A stretch of DNA of 64,000 nucleotides from Betaproteobacteria bacterium (GCA_903970165.1 CAJCHZ010000028.1:23855-87854), one strand, 5' to 3'; counted from the first letter of the stretch, positions 1 through 9,028 are shown. Numbers and translations: made by a program. The notes: generated by a model not told the origin, from the sequence alone.

Positions 1-738
1 GTAGCCTTACGCTCTGCGGATTGGGGCACTGCCACCGAACTTCTTCAATCCAGCGCACCGCCCGACACTCTCCCCAATCTCCAGCTTCTCCAGCGCGAAC
101 TGAAACGTTTCGCAGCGGGCATGCAAGCGCTCGATCAACGCTCTTTATCCGCGGCAGAAACAGCCTCCACCGACTTCGACGCGGAACTTTGGCGAATTTC
201 CGAGCACTTGAAAGAAGAAGACGCCAAAGCGAAAGAAAAAGAGAAAAACAAAAAAGACGACAGCGCTTCCCCGCCAAAACTCCAGGTGATGCCAGATGCC
301 TATCCCAAGCCGCTGCTGAGTAATCTCTCCATAATGTCGCTTGAGCTACGCGCTGGAATCCTCATCCAAAAGCAGCAGTCCGAGGAAGCGAAAAAGCTCT
401 ACGCACAAGCCGCTCGCGAAGAAAAAGCCCTCGGCTATCACGAGCCTCCCGCCTACATTCGCCCCGTCGGGGAAACCGAAGCCGCCGCCTTCATGGCCGC
501 TTCCGACTGGAGCGACGCGAAAGCCGCTTATCAGGAGGCTCTCGCCGAGCGGCCCCGCTCCGGCTTCCCGCTCTACGGCATCGCCATGGCCAGCGAACAA
601 GCCGGCGACGCCAAGTCCGCCGCCTCCGCCTACGCGGATTTCCTCGCCGCTTGGAAGACCGCCGACGCGGCTCTTCCGCAAATCGAGCACGCTCGCGCTT
701 TCCTGGCATCCCACGGCAGCGTCAGAGCGAGCAAGTAG
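1..738 (+). CDS. TPR-like repeat protein, C-terminal part
   Basis: The reading frame is open from the first base, so the gene begins outside the window; the first ATG at 121 is probably internal. About 245 residues are visible. A very charged Lys/Glu stretch (about residues 72-88 of the visible part) precedes paired helices. The C-terminal half reads as tetratricopeptide-type units, with an Ala-rich helix pair ending in ERPRSGFPLYGIA and then EQAGD. No catalytic motif is visible. It ends convergently with the gene at 836. By family analogy it may be a scaffold or a secreted TPR protein, but the missing N-terminus prevents a localisation call. Function unknown. Confidence 0.7.
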   Translation, partial: VALRSADWGTATELLQSSAPPDTLPNLQLLQRELKRFAAGMQALDQRSLSAAETASTDFDAELWRISEHLKEEDAKAKEKEKNKKDDSASPPKLQVMPDAYPKPLLSNLSIMSLELRAGILIQKQQSEEAKKLYAQAAREEKALGYHEPPAYIRPVGETEAAAFMAASDWSDAKAAYQEALAERPRSGFPLYGIAMASEQAGDAKSAASAYADFLAAWKTADAALPQIEHARAFLASHGSVRASK

Positions 739-835
739 CTGAGATTGTTTCAGAATTTAGGATTGGATCCTGGCCCAGAACTCGGCAGACGTCTCCACTG
801 GCACCATCTCGAACTCCACCAGCATAGCAGCCGCG

Positions 836-2359
836 CTACTCACTTATCCGGAAGTACTGCCTCCAACCTACTTCTTGCCCCACCAACACATCAGCTCTAT
901 AAATTCCTGGACGCATATTTAAGGGAAAACTCCAGGAACGTTCCTGTGTTTCGCCGGTTCGAAGGTTGATTTTAATGGGATCGCCACGAGTGACGGGATG
1001 GTTGTCGACATCATAGATTTGCAACTGGACGATATCTCTCAAAGGTTCCATTGCCTGGAATGCAGCGACGACCGTTGCAAAGTCATCGCGAGCCGAAAAA
1101 TCCACCTTCATTTCCTTTGGAAAAGGTACTTTTCCTTTTTGCGGTTTGCCATGGGTAATCATTCCGAAAGAGATGTTGCGTCCAGCCGTGATTGGTGCAG
1201 TGAATTGGTTCGTGGACCATAAAGTTTGTAGGGGTGCCAGCGTACCAGTTAAGTCGGCATTCGCTAAACCGATCGGAACGACTGATCCAGTTGCCGTGAA
1301 TGTGTCACCTGCAGAATAAACGCGTGGTTCGGGTATCGTCCCGCCTAACAGGCCCAACACCTCGCCCTGATCGTTTAATACCGGACCACCCGTGGCGGTT
1401 GAGTCAAACGTCCCTGAAATGCTGAGCCGATCCCCCCAGCCTTCATGATTCTCGGTACCAGCGATCTGTCCGTCCGAGATCACACGGGCGCCGTCCGGCT
1501 TGGTATCGAGCCAATAACAGCGATCACCCACCGCGACGGATTTGGTATCCGCTCGATGCAGTTTGGCACTTTTTCCTGCAGCAACGTTGAGCAGCGCCCA
1601 GTCCTGTCGCCGATTCCATGCAAGAACCGTATCCGATTGAATTTGGCTCCCATCCGATAGACGTATCCTAAGAGCGTGAGCCCCATCAATTGCCCGAAAG
1701 GCGGTCAGAAGCAGTCCGTTCTCGAGAAAAAACCCCGACGCAGTTTCCATCGAGCGCCCCTTGTCGTCGAGTTTCTCAATAAAGGCGCTGGCGGTCACAG
1801 CACGCGCATATATCTCCGCTGCCGTCGGGAGTGGCGGCTCTTTTCTTACGAAGTCCTCAGGCCGCTTCCCGGCCACGACTTCGAAACTCAAAGCTCCGGC
1901 AGATTCCCCATCTACATGCGACTCGAAAGACCACATGCCCGCAGAGGTTTCTTCCAAAAGCGGTATCTTCCAGAATCCCCCGAATCTGGCTTGCGTTGCC
2001 GGATAATCGAAGCTCTGCATTACAACTAGCTGACCATTCGGTCCGTGGAGTGTGCCCTCGCAATGATGGGTGCCACGCGGAGCTTCCCACTCGAAATACA
2101 CGATTATCTGGCGATCATCGGGAACGAAGAAAGTCGTACGTGGGTCGGCCATCACAAATGAGCCGCCGCGTGAATCTCCTTTAGTCCCTGCCACGGACCG
2201 CACCATCTTGACTTTAGGGCCTGACGCCGGAACTCCTGCCGCCTGCTGTTTACTCCCTACTGGCTTGGGGCCAATTAAAAGTAACAGGACAGCAGAAGTC
2301 ATTAATTGGAGAAGGGCTCGAGAGTGACGCATACCTTGCTTTCTGTGTTCTCGAATCAT
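836..2359 (-). CDS. Secreted trypsin/HtrA-fold protein with degenerate catalytic triad
   Basis: 507 residues. An alternative start at 2332 gives a cleaner signal peptide (MRHSRALLQLM followed by a Leu/Val-rich core). Residues 60-165 look like a beta-rich N-terminal domain. Residues 185-365 follow the HtrA/trypsin-2 pattern: the His block reads LLTAFRAIDG, the Asp block RQDWALLNV and the Ser block TATGGPVLN. Aligned to LTNxHVVxG / DxALLxV / GNSGGP, the His is replaced by Arg222 and the nucleophilic Ser by Thr323, while Asp253 is kept. The C-terminal 130 residues are another beta-rich domain with no PDZ signature that I can see. It is probably a non-catalytic binding or scaffold protein. Confident as a gene and fold; the loss of activity is inferred from alignment by eye. 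Confidence 0.8.
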   Translation of the reverse strand: MIREHRKQGMRHSRALLQLMTSAVLLLLIGPKPVGSKQQAAGVPASGPKVKMVRSVAGTKGDSRGGSFVMADPRTTFFVPDDRQIIVYFEWEAPRGTHHCEGTLHGPNGQLVVMQSFDYPATQARFGGFWKIPLLEETSAGMWSFESHVDGESAGALSFEVVAGKRPEDFVRKEPPLPTAAEIYARAVTASAFIEKLDDKGRSMETASGFFLENGLLLTAFRAIDGAHALRIRLSDGSQIQSDTVLAWNRRQDWALLNVAAGKSAKLHRADTKSVAVGDRCYWLDTKPDGARVISDGQIAGTENHEGWGDRLSISGTFDSTATGGPVLNDQGEVLGLLGGTIPEPRVYSAGDTFTATGSVVPIGLANADLTGTLAPLQTLWSTNQFTAPITAGRNISFGMITHGKPQKGKVPFPKEMKVDFSARDDFATVVAAFQAMEPLRDIVQLQIYDVDNHPVTRGDPIKINLRTGETQERSWSFPLNMRPGIYRADVLVGQEVGWRQYFRISE

Positions 2360-2695
2360 AGTCGATGGCTTACAGTTTGATCGGACGATTACTATACTAA
2401 GAGTGGTTGTAGGGTACAGCCAGACGCAAAGAAGATTGTGATAATGAATGCGAGTCTTGGTCGCGTAATCGGCGACTCACCCACCACCATATTCCGCCCT
2501 CATTTGACGCGCCAGACATTTCGCGAGACCATGGGAGTTTTGGATAGGGTGCTAAAATGTCTCTGGTTCTACAGTACGCCGTCGGTATGCTCCAGGAAGT
2601 CGCAGCCGTCGTGCCTTTTCTCGCTTCGAACTCGAACCGTACGAACTGTGTTACCGCCGTCAATGGCGGCACCTCCAGGAGTCTCGCTTAATCTG
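2360..2695. other. Divergent intergenic region
   Basis: This stretch lies between the degenerate protease (leftward) and the ACT protein (rightward) and must hold both promoters. An open frame runs through it in phase with the ACT gene (from 2438), but its translation is low-complexity and Ser/Arg-rich, unlike a protein. I see no convincing -35/-10 pair or operator. Confidence 0.4.
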
Positions 2696-3100
2696 ATGAG
2701 TCTTTCCCTGCGTCGCTTTCACCTCTCTCTTATGCCCGAAAGTTTCGCCATCGTCGGCTTCCATCCGACCACTGACATCCCCGCTTGGGCCATGCAAGGC
2801 CCATTTTTTTCCATCACTCGCAGCAGCGATGAACTCTCCATCGTCGTCGAAGAATCCCAGGTCCCTCAGGGCGTCCAATCCCAGGGCGGCTGGCGCGTCA
2901 TGAAAGTCCACGGCCCATTCGTACTCACCGAAGTCGGCGTCCTCGCCTCTCTCGCTGGTCCGCTCGCCGCCGCCAAAATCAGCTCCTTCGTAATATCGAC
3001 ATTTGATACCGATTACCTTCTCGTCGCAGAGGAAAATCTCTCAGCAGCCATCTCCACGCTCGAGCGTGCAGGACACTCTTTTCAAAGGACCCAACCCTGA
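2696..3100 (+). CDS. ACT-domain protein (small-molecule-binding)
   Basis: About 134 residues from the ATG at 2696. The frame is open further upstream to 2438, but only the part from here on looks like protein. The start MSLSLRRFHLSL followed by FAIVGFHP fits the small ACT_7/COG3603-type proteins. The segment with GPFVLTEVGVLASLAGPLAAAKIS followed by FVISTFDTDYLLVAEENL is the typical ACT beta-alpha-beta core, with the Gly-containing turn before a helix. Such domains bind amino acids; no enzyme domain is attached. The stop codon shares one base with the ATG of the M1 aminopeptidase (TGATG), so the two are probably translationally coupled. A link between amino-acid sensing and peptide turnover is only an inference. 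Confidence 0.7.
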   Translation: MSLSLRRFHLSLMPESFAIVGFHPTTDIPAWAMQGPFFSITRSSDELSIVVEESQVPQGVQSQGGWRVMKVHGPFVLTEVGVLASLAGPLAAAKISSFVISTFDTDYLLVAEENLSAAISTLERAGHSFQRTQP

Positions 3101-5760
3101 TGCGCATCGCACCACGTACGACCGCCTCTTCGCGCCACCATCGCTCGGCAATCCTCGCTTTCGCCGGACTGTTCCTTGCGATTCTACTCCTTGCGCACTT
3201 CGCGCCTCACCTCCGCGCCGACGAACCCTACGCCCGCAGCCGCAACTACGACCTCCAGCACTCCAAAATTGCACTGCGCTTCGATCTGGACCACCAAAAA
3301 GTCATCGGCGACGTAACTCACACCCTCACGATCCTCCGAGACTCCACCTCGAAAATTGTTTTCGATTCCGCAGGCCTCACGATTCAGAACGTCACCGTAA
3401 ACAAATCCACCGCCAAATTCGAAACCAAAGACGACAAGCTAGTCATTTCGCTCTCCACGCCGGCCCACGCCGGCGAAAAATTCGATGTCAACGTCCGCTA
3501 CGAAGCCAAGCCCACAAAAGGTCTCTACTTCATCCTTCCCGACAAAGACTATCCCGATCGTCCCAAGGAAATTTGGACACAAGGCGAATCCGAAGACACG
3601 CGCTACTACCTCCCGACCTACGACTACCCGAACGACCGTCTCACTACGGAAACAATTCTCACCGTTCCTTCCACTTGGATCACCGTCGCCAACGGCAAGC
3701 TGATCAACGTCGTCGACGCGCCCAACAACATGAAAACTTGGACTTGGCGCGAATCCGTCCCCAGCTCCACGTATCTCATCACCGTAGTCGCCGGTGAATT
3801 CGAGGAAGTGAAGGATTCATGGCATGGCCTCCCCGTCACCTACTACGCCCCCAAAGGCCGCGGCGATCGCCTCCCCATCAATTACGGCCGCACACCGCAA
3901 ATGATCGAGCTCTTCAGCAAAAAACTGGGCGTCGATTACCCTTGGGAAAAATACGCGCAATCCATGGTGGATGATTTTGTGGCCGGCGGCATGGAAAACT
4001 CCAGCGCCACCACGAACACTAGCGACTCTCTTCAGCATCCCAAGCTCGCTCCCGAATACTACACGGGCCAGGACGACCTCATCTCTCACGAACTCGGCCA
4101 CCAATGGTTCGGCGACCTTGTCACCTGTAAAGACTGGGGCGACATCTGGCTCAACGAAGGTTTTGCAACTTTCATGGAAACCGTCTGGGCGGAAGCTCAC
4201 TTCGGCAAAGACCAAGCGGACTATGTAAGGTGGGCAAATGCGCACGAATGGTTCGCGCAAACAAATCTCTACAACAAGCCCATCGTTCGCCACGACTTCA
4301 ACGATTCCAGCGAATTCGACGGTAACGCCTACACCAAAGGGGGCTGGGTCCTCTACATGCTGCGGCACCAGCTTGGCGAGGATGCCTTCTATCGCGCCCT
4401 CAAGCACTATCTCGAAGTAAATCGCGGCAAAAACGTGGTCACCGCCGACCTCTCCAAAGCCATAGAAGAAACGACGCACGCCAACGTAGACGAATTCTTC
4501 AATCAATGGCTCTACAACGCAGGCGCTCCCAAATTCGATCTCAGCTACAAGTACGACGACGCCAAGCACGAACTGGCGCTCACCGTAAAACAAACACAAA
4601 AAGTGGAAGACCGCGTCGGCCTCTTTCGGATTCCCACCGACGTCGAAATCACCACCGCCTCCGGTCCAAAACTTTTCCCCATCACGGCTTACCGGGATAC
4701 TCAGACTTTTTCTTTTCCCGCGGATTCCGCCCCGCTGATGGTCCTCTTTGATAAAGGCGGCCACATCCTCAAATCCGCCGAATTTCATAAAGAAAAAAAG
4801 GAGTGGCTCTACCAGTTGAAAAACGCCGGCGAACTCGCCGACCGCCTCGATGCCGTCTCCGCACTCGGCAAACTCAAGAACGACGACGATGTCGTCGCGG
4901 CTCTTGGCGACACGCTTCACAACGATAAGGCCTGGGGCGCCCGCGCCAACTCTGCCGACGCTCTCGGCGAACTAGGTAGCCCCGCCGCCTCCAAGCAACT
5001 CCTCGATGCGCTCAACAGCGCGAAGGAACCCTGGGTGCGTAATCGCATCGCCGCGGCCCTCGGCAATTTCAAAGATGACCCCGCTATCATTGCCAGGCTG
5101 ACTGCCATCGCCAAGGAGGACACTTCCTATCGCGCCCGTGGTTCCGCTCTTCTCGCGTTAGGTCACCTCAAGCCCGCCGGCGCCCTCGCAACGCTCGAAG
5201 CCTCAGTCGCCGCCGATTCTCCTGACGGTTTCCTCCGCAACGCGGCTCTCCGTTCCATGGGCCCTCTGGGCGATGACAAAGCAGTCCCGCTCCTGCAGCA
5301 GTGGTCCGCCGTAGGCAAGCCCACCGAATCGCGTACCGCCGCCATCGCGAGCCTCGCGCGCCTTCAAAAGGACAACAAAGACATCACCAATCAAATCGCC
5401 TCGTTTCTCGACGAGCCCCACTTCCCCGTCCGTGTGGCCAGCATCTTCGCCCTGGGTGCGCGCGGTGACGCCTCCGCTATCCCCGCTCTGGAAGCCCTTC
5501 TCAAGCGCGACGACCTGAGCATCGAAATGGTCCCTATGATTAAAGGCCAAATCGCCCAACTGAAATCCCCATCAGCCAGCAAACGGCATGGCCGCGAAGA
5601 ACCTGACGAGGAAGAAGACGCGGACTCAACCCAACCAGCAGCTTCGGGCAACGATCAAGCCGCCATCACAAAGCGCCTCGATCGCCTCGATCACCTGATG
5701 CAAGAAACGCTCGACCGACTGAAAACAATCGAAACCCGTCTCCCACCTCCAAAGCAATAG
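3100..5760 (+). CDS. M1 family aminopeptidase with C-terminal HEAT-like repeats
   Basis: 886 residues. An N-terminal hydrophobic segment (about residues 16-36) indicates a signal peptide or anchor. The exopeptidase motif GGMEN is at 296-300. The zinc site HELGH is at 330-334, with the third ligand Glu353 in NEGFATF, exactly the HExxH-18-E spacing of gluzincins. Residues 570-800 form Ala/Leu-rich repeated helices (ALGxL, ALGxF, ALGHL patterns) like HEAT/PBS repeats. A charged Glu/Asp linker and a short coiled coil close the protein. The predicted reaction is zinc-dependent removal of N-terminal residues from peptides outside the cytoplasm. It overlaps the ACT gene by one base and ends with TAG, followed by a hairpin. 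Confidence 0.93.
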   Translation: MRIAPRTTASSRHHRSAILAFAGLFLAILLLAHFAPHLRADEPYARSRNYDLQHSKIALRFDLDHQKVIGDVTHTLTILRDSTSKIVFDSAGLTIQNVTVNKSTAKFETKDDKLVISLSTPAHAGEKFDVNVRYEAKPTKGLYFILPDKDYPDRPKEIWTQGESEDTRYYLPTYDYPNDRLTTETILTVPSTWITVANGKLINVVDAPNNMKTWTWRESVPSSTYLITVVAGEFEEVKDSWHGLPVTYYAPKGRGDRLPINYGRTPQMIELFSKKLGVDYPWEKYAQSMVDDFVAGGMENSSATTNTSDSLQHPKLAPEYYTGQDDLISHELGHQWFGDLVTCKDWGDIWLNEGFATFMETVWAEAHFGKDQADYVRWANAHEWFAQTNLYNKPIVRHDFNDSSEFDGNAYTKGGWVLYMLRHQLGEDAFYRALKHYLEVNRGKNVVTADLSKAIEETTHANVDEFFNQWLYNAGAPKFDLSYKYDDAKHELALTVKQTQKVEDRVGLFRIPTDVEITTASGPKLFPITAYRDTQTFSFPADSAPLMVLFDKGGHILKSAEFHKEKKEWLYQLKNAGELADRLDAVSALGKLKNDDDVVAALGDTLHNDKAWGARANSADALGELGSPAASKQLLDALNSAKEPWVRNRIAAALGNFKDDPAIIARLTAIAKEDTSYRARGSALLALGHLKPAGALATLEASVAADSPDGFLRNAALRSMGPLGDDKAVPLLQQWSAVGKPTESRTAAIASLARLQKDNKDITNQIASFLDEPHFPVRVASIFALGARGDASAIPALEALLKRDDLSIEMVPMIKGQIAQLKSPSASKRHGREEPDEEEDADSTQPAASGNDQAAITKRLDRLDHLMQETLDRLKTIETRLPPPKQ

Positions 5761-5775
5761 CTCCCCCAATAAATA

Positions 5776-5799
5776 TGGCGCCGACCTAAATCGGCGCCA
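5776..5799 (+). terminator. Perfect 9-bp hairpin after the aminopeptidase
   Basis: TGGCGCCGA and TCGGCGCCA pair perfectly around a 6-base loop, 15 bases after the aminopeptidase stop. There is no long T-tract, so termination may be Rho-assisted, or this may be a dispersed palindrome (a similar GC-rich hairpin lies at 8649). The converging kinase gene ends at 5892. Confidence 0.5.
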
Positions 5800-5891
5800 C
5801 AAAATTCTCCGTTCTCTATGCGCTCCGTCCTCTGTGTCCTCTGCGTTAAGCTTCTTTTTTCTTTTGATTTTTCTCTCTCGTCTCTTCTCTT
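5800..5891. repeat. Intergenic GCAGAGGACACAGAG-type repeat and pyrimidine tract
   Basis: Read on the minus strand, about 5826-5849 is TTAACGCAGAGGACACAGAG, followed by GGACGG. This matches a GCAGAGGAC/ACAGAGG repeat that I recall from intergenic regions of many unrelated environmental bacteria. The neighbouring 5850-5890 is a T/C-rich run. It is non-coding and lies between two converging genes. Confidence 0.45.
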
Positions 5892-7205
5892 CTACGGCTC
5901 CGCCAACAAAATCCTCAAATCCCGCATATTATTCCCGGTTGGCCCGGTAATAATCGTATCCCCCAACCGCGCAAAATAAGAATACGAGTCACTCTCCCGA
6001 AACATAAACCGCGCATTCAACCCAATCGCCTGCCCCCGTTCAAAAGTCTCCCCGTCCGCGACCGCACCAGCCGCCGGACTATTCCCATCCACTCCATCCG
6101 TCCCCGCGCTCAACACCGCAATGTTCTTCCCCGCAATTTTCTTCACGCAAGCCAGAACAAACGCCGCATTTCTCCCGCCAATGCCTTTCCCCTTGACCGG
6201 CGAACTAACCTCTCCATCCGCAATCACGGCAACGCGCTGCCCCGGATGCGCCTTGCGCTCCGCGTCAAGCTGCCCCAACAAATATTCCGCCGCCTTCTCC
6301 ACCGGCCAATCATCGGTCGTGTTATCGCACCGCGTCACAAATCCTTTCGCCTCTGCTGCGTGATGCGCCGGATGAAACAAATCCTCCAATCCCAGCAACA
6401 ACGAAAACCGTGCATTCCCGAACGACGCATGTCCCTCTTTCGGCGTATCCGGCATTTTCTCTTCGTCCATCCACCGCAAAAGCCTCGCCGGCAATTTCCC
6501 CCGCAAAGAAAACTCCTCTATCACACGTCGCACATCCGCAATGGAAGTTGGATCAGGCAAACTCGGCCCCGAAGCCAAAGCCGATTCCTTCTCAACAGGC
6601 ACATCGCTGACCGCCAGCGTAATTTTCGTCGCCCTCCCCGCCGCCACCGCGAGCCTCCCGCCCTTTACCGCCGACACATGCTTCCGCACTGTATTCATCG
6701 CATCAATCGACGCCCCGCAAGTCACCAGGGCCCGATGCATTTGCCGCACATCTTCCAGCGTCATGCGCTCGTCCAGCGGCAATTCCACCAATGCCGATCC
6801 GCCTCCCGACAAGAGAAAAAACACAATCGTCTTCTCGTCACACTCTTTCAAAAGCTCCAGAATGGCCTCCGCCGCTTTCCAGCTCTGCTCATCCGGCGTC
6901 GGATGCCCGCCACGAAAATACTTCATACCCGGTACCGCATTCTCGGGGGCCGTAGGCGCCGCAACAATCCCCTCCAACAAAAATCCGCCGGCCAGCAATC
7001 CTGCCAGTCCTTCCACCATCGCGTGCGCCGCTTTCCCGATCGCCACCACGCGCACTCGTTCAAATCCCTGCAAATCCACTGCGCCACCTGGCAGACGCAA
7101 AGTCATACCTTCGCGCCGCAGTTTCCTCTGCATCGCTTCCGGAATATCTATCGCCGAAATGGTTTCCTGGAAAATCCGGCGGGCAAGTTGCTTCAGTTCC
7201 GCCAT
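5892..7205 (-). CDS. Glycerate 2-kinase, MOFRL family
   Basis: 437 residues, full length for the two-domain GckA/TtuD/GLYCTK family. The N-terminal domain carries the glycine-rich SGGGSA (133-138) typical of the family, preceded by an IGKAAHAM segment. The C-terminal MOFRL domain carries GTDGVDGNSPAAGA. The expected reaction is ATP plus D-glycerate to 2-phosphoglycerate, in the cytoplasm. It lies 21 bases downstream of a 2-hydroxyacid dehydrogenase in the same direction. The pair would convert hydroxypyruvate or glyoxylate-derived tartronate semialdehyde to glycerate and feed it into lower glycolysis. The ribosome-binding site is weak, consistent with expression from the upstream gene's transcript. 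Confidence 0.93.
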   Translation of the reverse strand: MAELKQLARRIFQETISAIDIPEAMQRKLRREGMTLRLPGGAVDLQGFERVRVVAIGKAAHAMVEGLAGLLAGGFLLEGIVAAPTAPENAVPGMKYFRGGHPTPDEQSWKAAEAILELLKECDEKTIVFFLLSGGGSALVELPLDERMTLEDVRQMHRALVTCGASIDAMNTVRKHVSAVKGGRLAVAAGRATKITLAVSDVPVEKESALASGPSLPDPTSIADVRRVIEEFSLRGKLPARLLRWMDEEKMPDTPKEGHASFGNARFSLLLGLEDLFHPAHHAAEAKGFVTRCDNTTDDWPVEKAAEYLLGQLDAERKAHPGQRVAVIADGEVSSPVKGKGIGGRNAAFVLACVKKIAGKNIAVLSAGTDGVDGNSPAAGAVADGETFERGQAIGLNARFMFRESDSYSYFARLGDTIITGPTGNNMRDLRILLAEP

Positions 7206-7226
7206 AGAAAGGTCGCCGAAAAAAAC

Positions 7227-8207
7227 TCAGCTCGCCTTCAACGCCTGAGGATTCAGCATATTCGCCGGTTTCTGCCCTTTAAAAAAAGCCACCACATTTT
7301 CCGCTGCCATGCAAGCCATCTTCGTCCGCGTCTCAATCGAAGCCGAAGCCAAATGCGGCGCCAGCACCACGTTCGGTCTCTTCAATCCCGCATGAATGAA
7401 CGGCTCATTCTCATACACATCCAGCGCCGCCCCCGCAATCTTGCCGCTCTCCAATGCGTGTACCAGCGCCGCTTCGTCCACCACCGGCCCGCGCGCCGTA
7501 TTGATCAAGAACGCCGTCGGCTTCATTCGGTGGAACCGCGCCCCGTCGAACATCCCGCGCGTCTCCGGCAGCAACGGCACATGCAGGCTCACGAAGTCCG
7601 ATTCCGCCAGCAAATCGGTCATCCCACGATACGTCGCTTTCAACTCCTTCTCCACCGCTTCTGGCGCCTGCACCGCGTCAGCATAAACCACCTTCATCTG
7701 AAAACCCAGCGCACGCCGCGCCATCGCCTTTCCAATCCGCCCAAATCCTACAATCCCCAGCGTCTTCCCCCAGACGTCTGTCCCCACCAATTGGTCCAGG
7801 TCCCAGCCCTTCCACGCGCCGGATCTCGCCAGCGCCTCTCCTTCGCTCACTCGCCGCGCCACTGCCATCATCAATGCCCACGCAAAATCCGCCGTCGTTT
7901 CGTCCAGCACACCGGGCGTATTCGTCGCCACTACGCCGCGTTTCGTGCAAGCATCCAAATCAATATTGTCGAATCCCACCGCAACATTCGCGGCAATTCG
8001 CAATTTCGGCGCCGCGTTCAGCAATTCCTGGTTCACTTTCTCCGTCAGCAAACACACCAATCCCTCTTTATCCCTTAGCTTCTGCAACATCTCATTCTTC
8101 GAAATCGATTCCGCTTCCTTCCAATACTCCACATCGCATCCGGCATTTAAAATCGCCTGCGCCGCCGGAAACAACGGCCGCGTCGCCAGCACCTTCGGTT
8201 TCGCCAT
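7227..8207 (-). CDS. D-isomer 2-hydroxyacid dehydrogenase (glyoxylate/hydroxypyruvate reductase type)
   Basis: 326 residues, the usual length. The NAD(P)-binding GxGxxG is GFGRIG at 154-159. The catalytic Arg239 lies in INTARGPVVDE, the acidic residue in the LDVYENEP segment (263-269), and the catalytic His285 in APHLASAS. The start is preceded by GAGGAGAAT at good spacing. With the adjacent glycerate kinase, the likely substrate is glyoxylate, hydroxypyruvate or tartronate semialdehyde, but the substrate cannot be fixed from sequence alone. Cytoplasmic. First gene of the two-gene leftward unit. Confidence 0.92.
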   Translation of the reverse strand: MAKPKVLATRPLFPAAQAILNAGCDVEYWKEAESISKNEMLQKLRDKEGLVCLLTEKVNQELLNAAPKLRIAANVAVGFDNIDLDACTKRGVVATNTPGVLDETTADFAWALMMAVARRVSEGEALARSGAWKGWDLDQLVGTDVWGKTLGIVGFGRIGKAMARRALGFQMKVVYADAVQAPEAVEKELKATYRGMTDLLAESDFVSLHVPLLPETRGMFDGARFHRMKPTAFLINTARGPVVDEAALVHALESGKIAGAALDVYENEPFIHAGLKRPNVVLAPHLASASIETRTKMACMAAENVVAFFKGQKPANMLNPQALKAS

Positions 8208-8288
8208 GATTCTCCTCGCCAGTCCCCTGCTGAATTTCGGACCATCAAGCTACCACTTTCCGCAGCCGCTTACCGGCGAATTCCGCGC

Positions 8289-8612
8289 TTACCTTTTCCC
8301 TCGCTCCCGGCTGCCCTGTGCTCCCGCCACGCTCATCCGATGCACTTCGTAACGGTTCAAGCCGGCCCGCACCGAAGGGTCCTGCTCCATCAGCTGCCTC
8401 ACTTCCCCCTCGTCGTCGGCTTCAAAAACGCCTATCCCAAACGCCCCGGCGGCCGCCAGCACCGGACCGTAAACCAGGATCTTTCCATCATTAAACAAAT
8501 CCTTCGCATACTGCCCGTGCTCCCGCATCAATTCCCTTTCTTCCGGTGTTATGTCCCCCGGAAAAGTAGCCCGCGGCGGAATCAACTTCATAAAGTAGTG
8601 TTGTTTGCTCAT
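8289..8612 (-). CDS. YciI-like protein
   Basis: 107 residues. The N-terminus (KQHYFMKLIPPRATF) and the core LMREHGQYAKDLFNDGKILVYGPV, followed by GAFGIGVFEADDEGEVRQLM and a DPSVRAGLNRYEVH tail, fit the YciI/DGPF ferredoxin-like fold. The conserved His of the family is present in MREHGQY. The role is unknown; family members are small dimers sometimes proposed to have enzymatic activity. It lies upstream of the glycerate genes in the same direction with an 81-base gap, so co-transcription is possible. Confidence 0.8.
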   Translation of the reverse strand: MSKQHYFMKLIPPRATFPGDITPEERELMREHGQYAKDLFNDGKILVYGPVLAAAGAFGIGVFEADDEGEVRQLMEQDPSVRAGLNRYEVHRMSVAGAQGSRERGKR

Positions 8613-9028
8613 AAGCCGCCAATAATACCACTCCCAAATTCGTGTGTGGCGCCGGGTTTACCCCGGCGCTCGGGGGCTTATCCCCGCGCTCGGCCCCACA
8701 CGGCGCCAAGCCCCGTGACAGCGAAGCGGCCGGGGGCAGAAAAGCGATGCGCCTAAGTGTCTCTTCCTGGGCCACACTAGAAGAAGATGTAGATCGCCCA
8801 ATCAACGCAATATTAACGATTGCCGATAGCAGAACAAATAGATGAGAAGTTTCAAACTGCAAAGGCAACCATCCGCGCAAACTTATTCCGGCTGATGCTT
8901 CGCCCTCTGTGGCGTAGAACGATGACCGGACAGTTATCTCGTGAGTTAATAGTCTTGCGACCTAAGTCGCGCGATGTTAGTCTCTGCCGAATAACCCATC
9001 CGTTTGTCAAAGCAGAAAGGAACCACCA
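8613..9028. other. Divergent intergenic region with GC-rich hairpins
   Basis: No gene is seen here. GCGCCGGG (8649-8656) pairs with CCCGGCGC (8662-8669). An imperfect second hairpin follows at about 8667-8690, and more GGC/GCC-rich inverted sequence continues to about 8735. They resemble the hairpin at 5776. The right half is AT-richer and should carry the promoter of the TonB-C gene, whose ribosome-binding site AAAGGA is at 9015-9020. Confidence 0.5.

Noticed and set aside
745..969. 74-codon plus-strand frame after the first gene
   Set aside because: It overlaps the end of the convergent degenerate protease gene and has no start signal.
2438..2695. N-terminal extension of the ACT protein
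   Set aside because: Low-complexity translation; homologues start near MSLSLRR.
3817..4920. 367-codon minus-strand frame opposite the M1 aminopeptidase
   Set aside because: Caused by codon bias of the real gene; the zinc-binding and exopeptidase motifs are on the plus strand.
6246..8078. 610-codon plus-strand frame opposite glycerate kinase and dehydrogenase
   Set aside because: The translation is Arg/His/Gln-rich and not protein-like; both genes on the other strand are clear enzymes with complete motifs.
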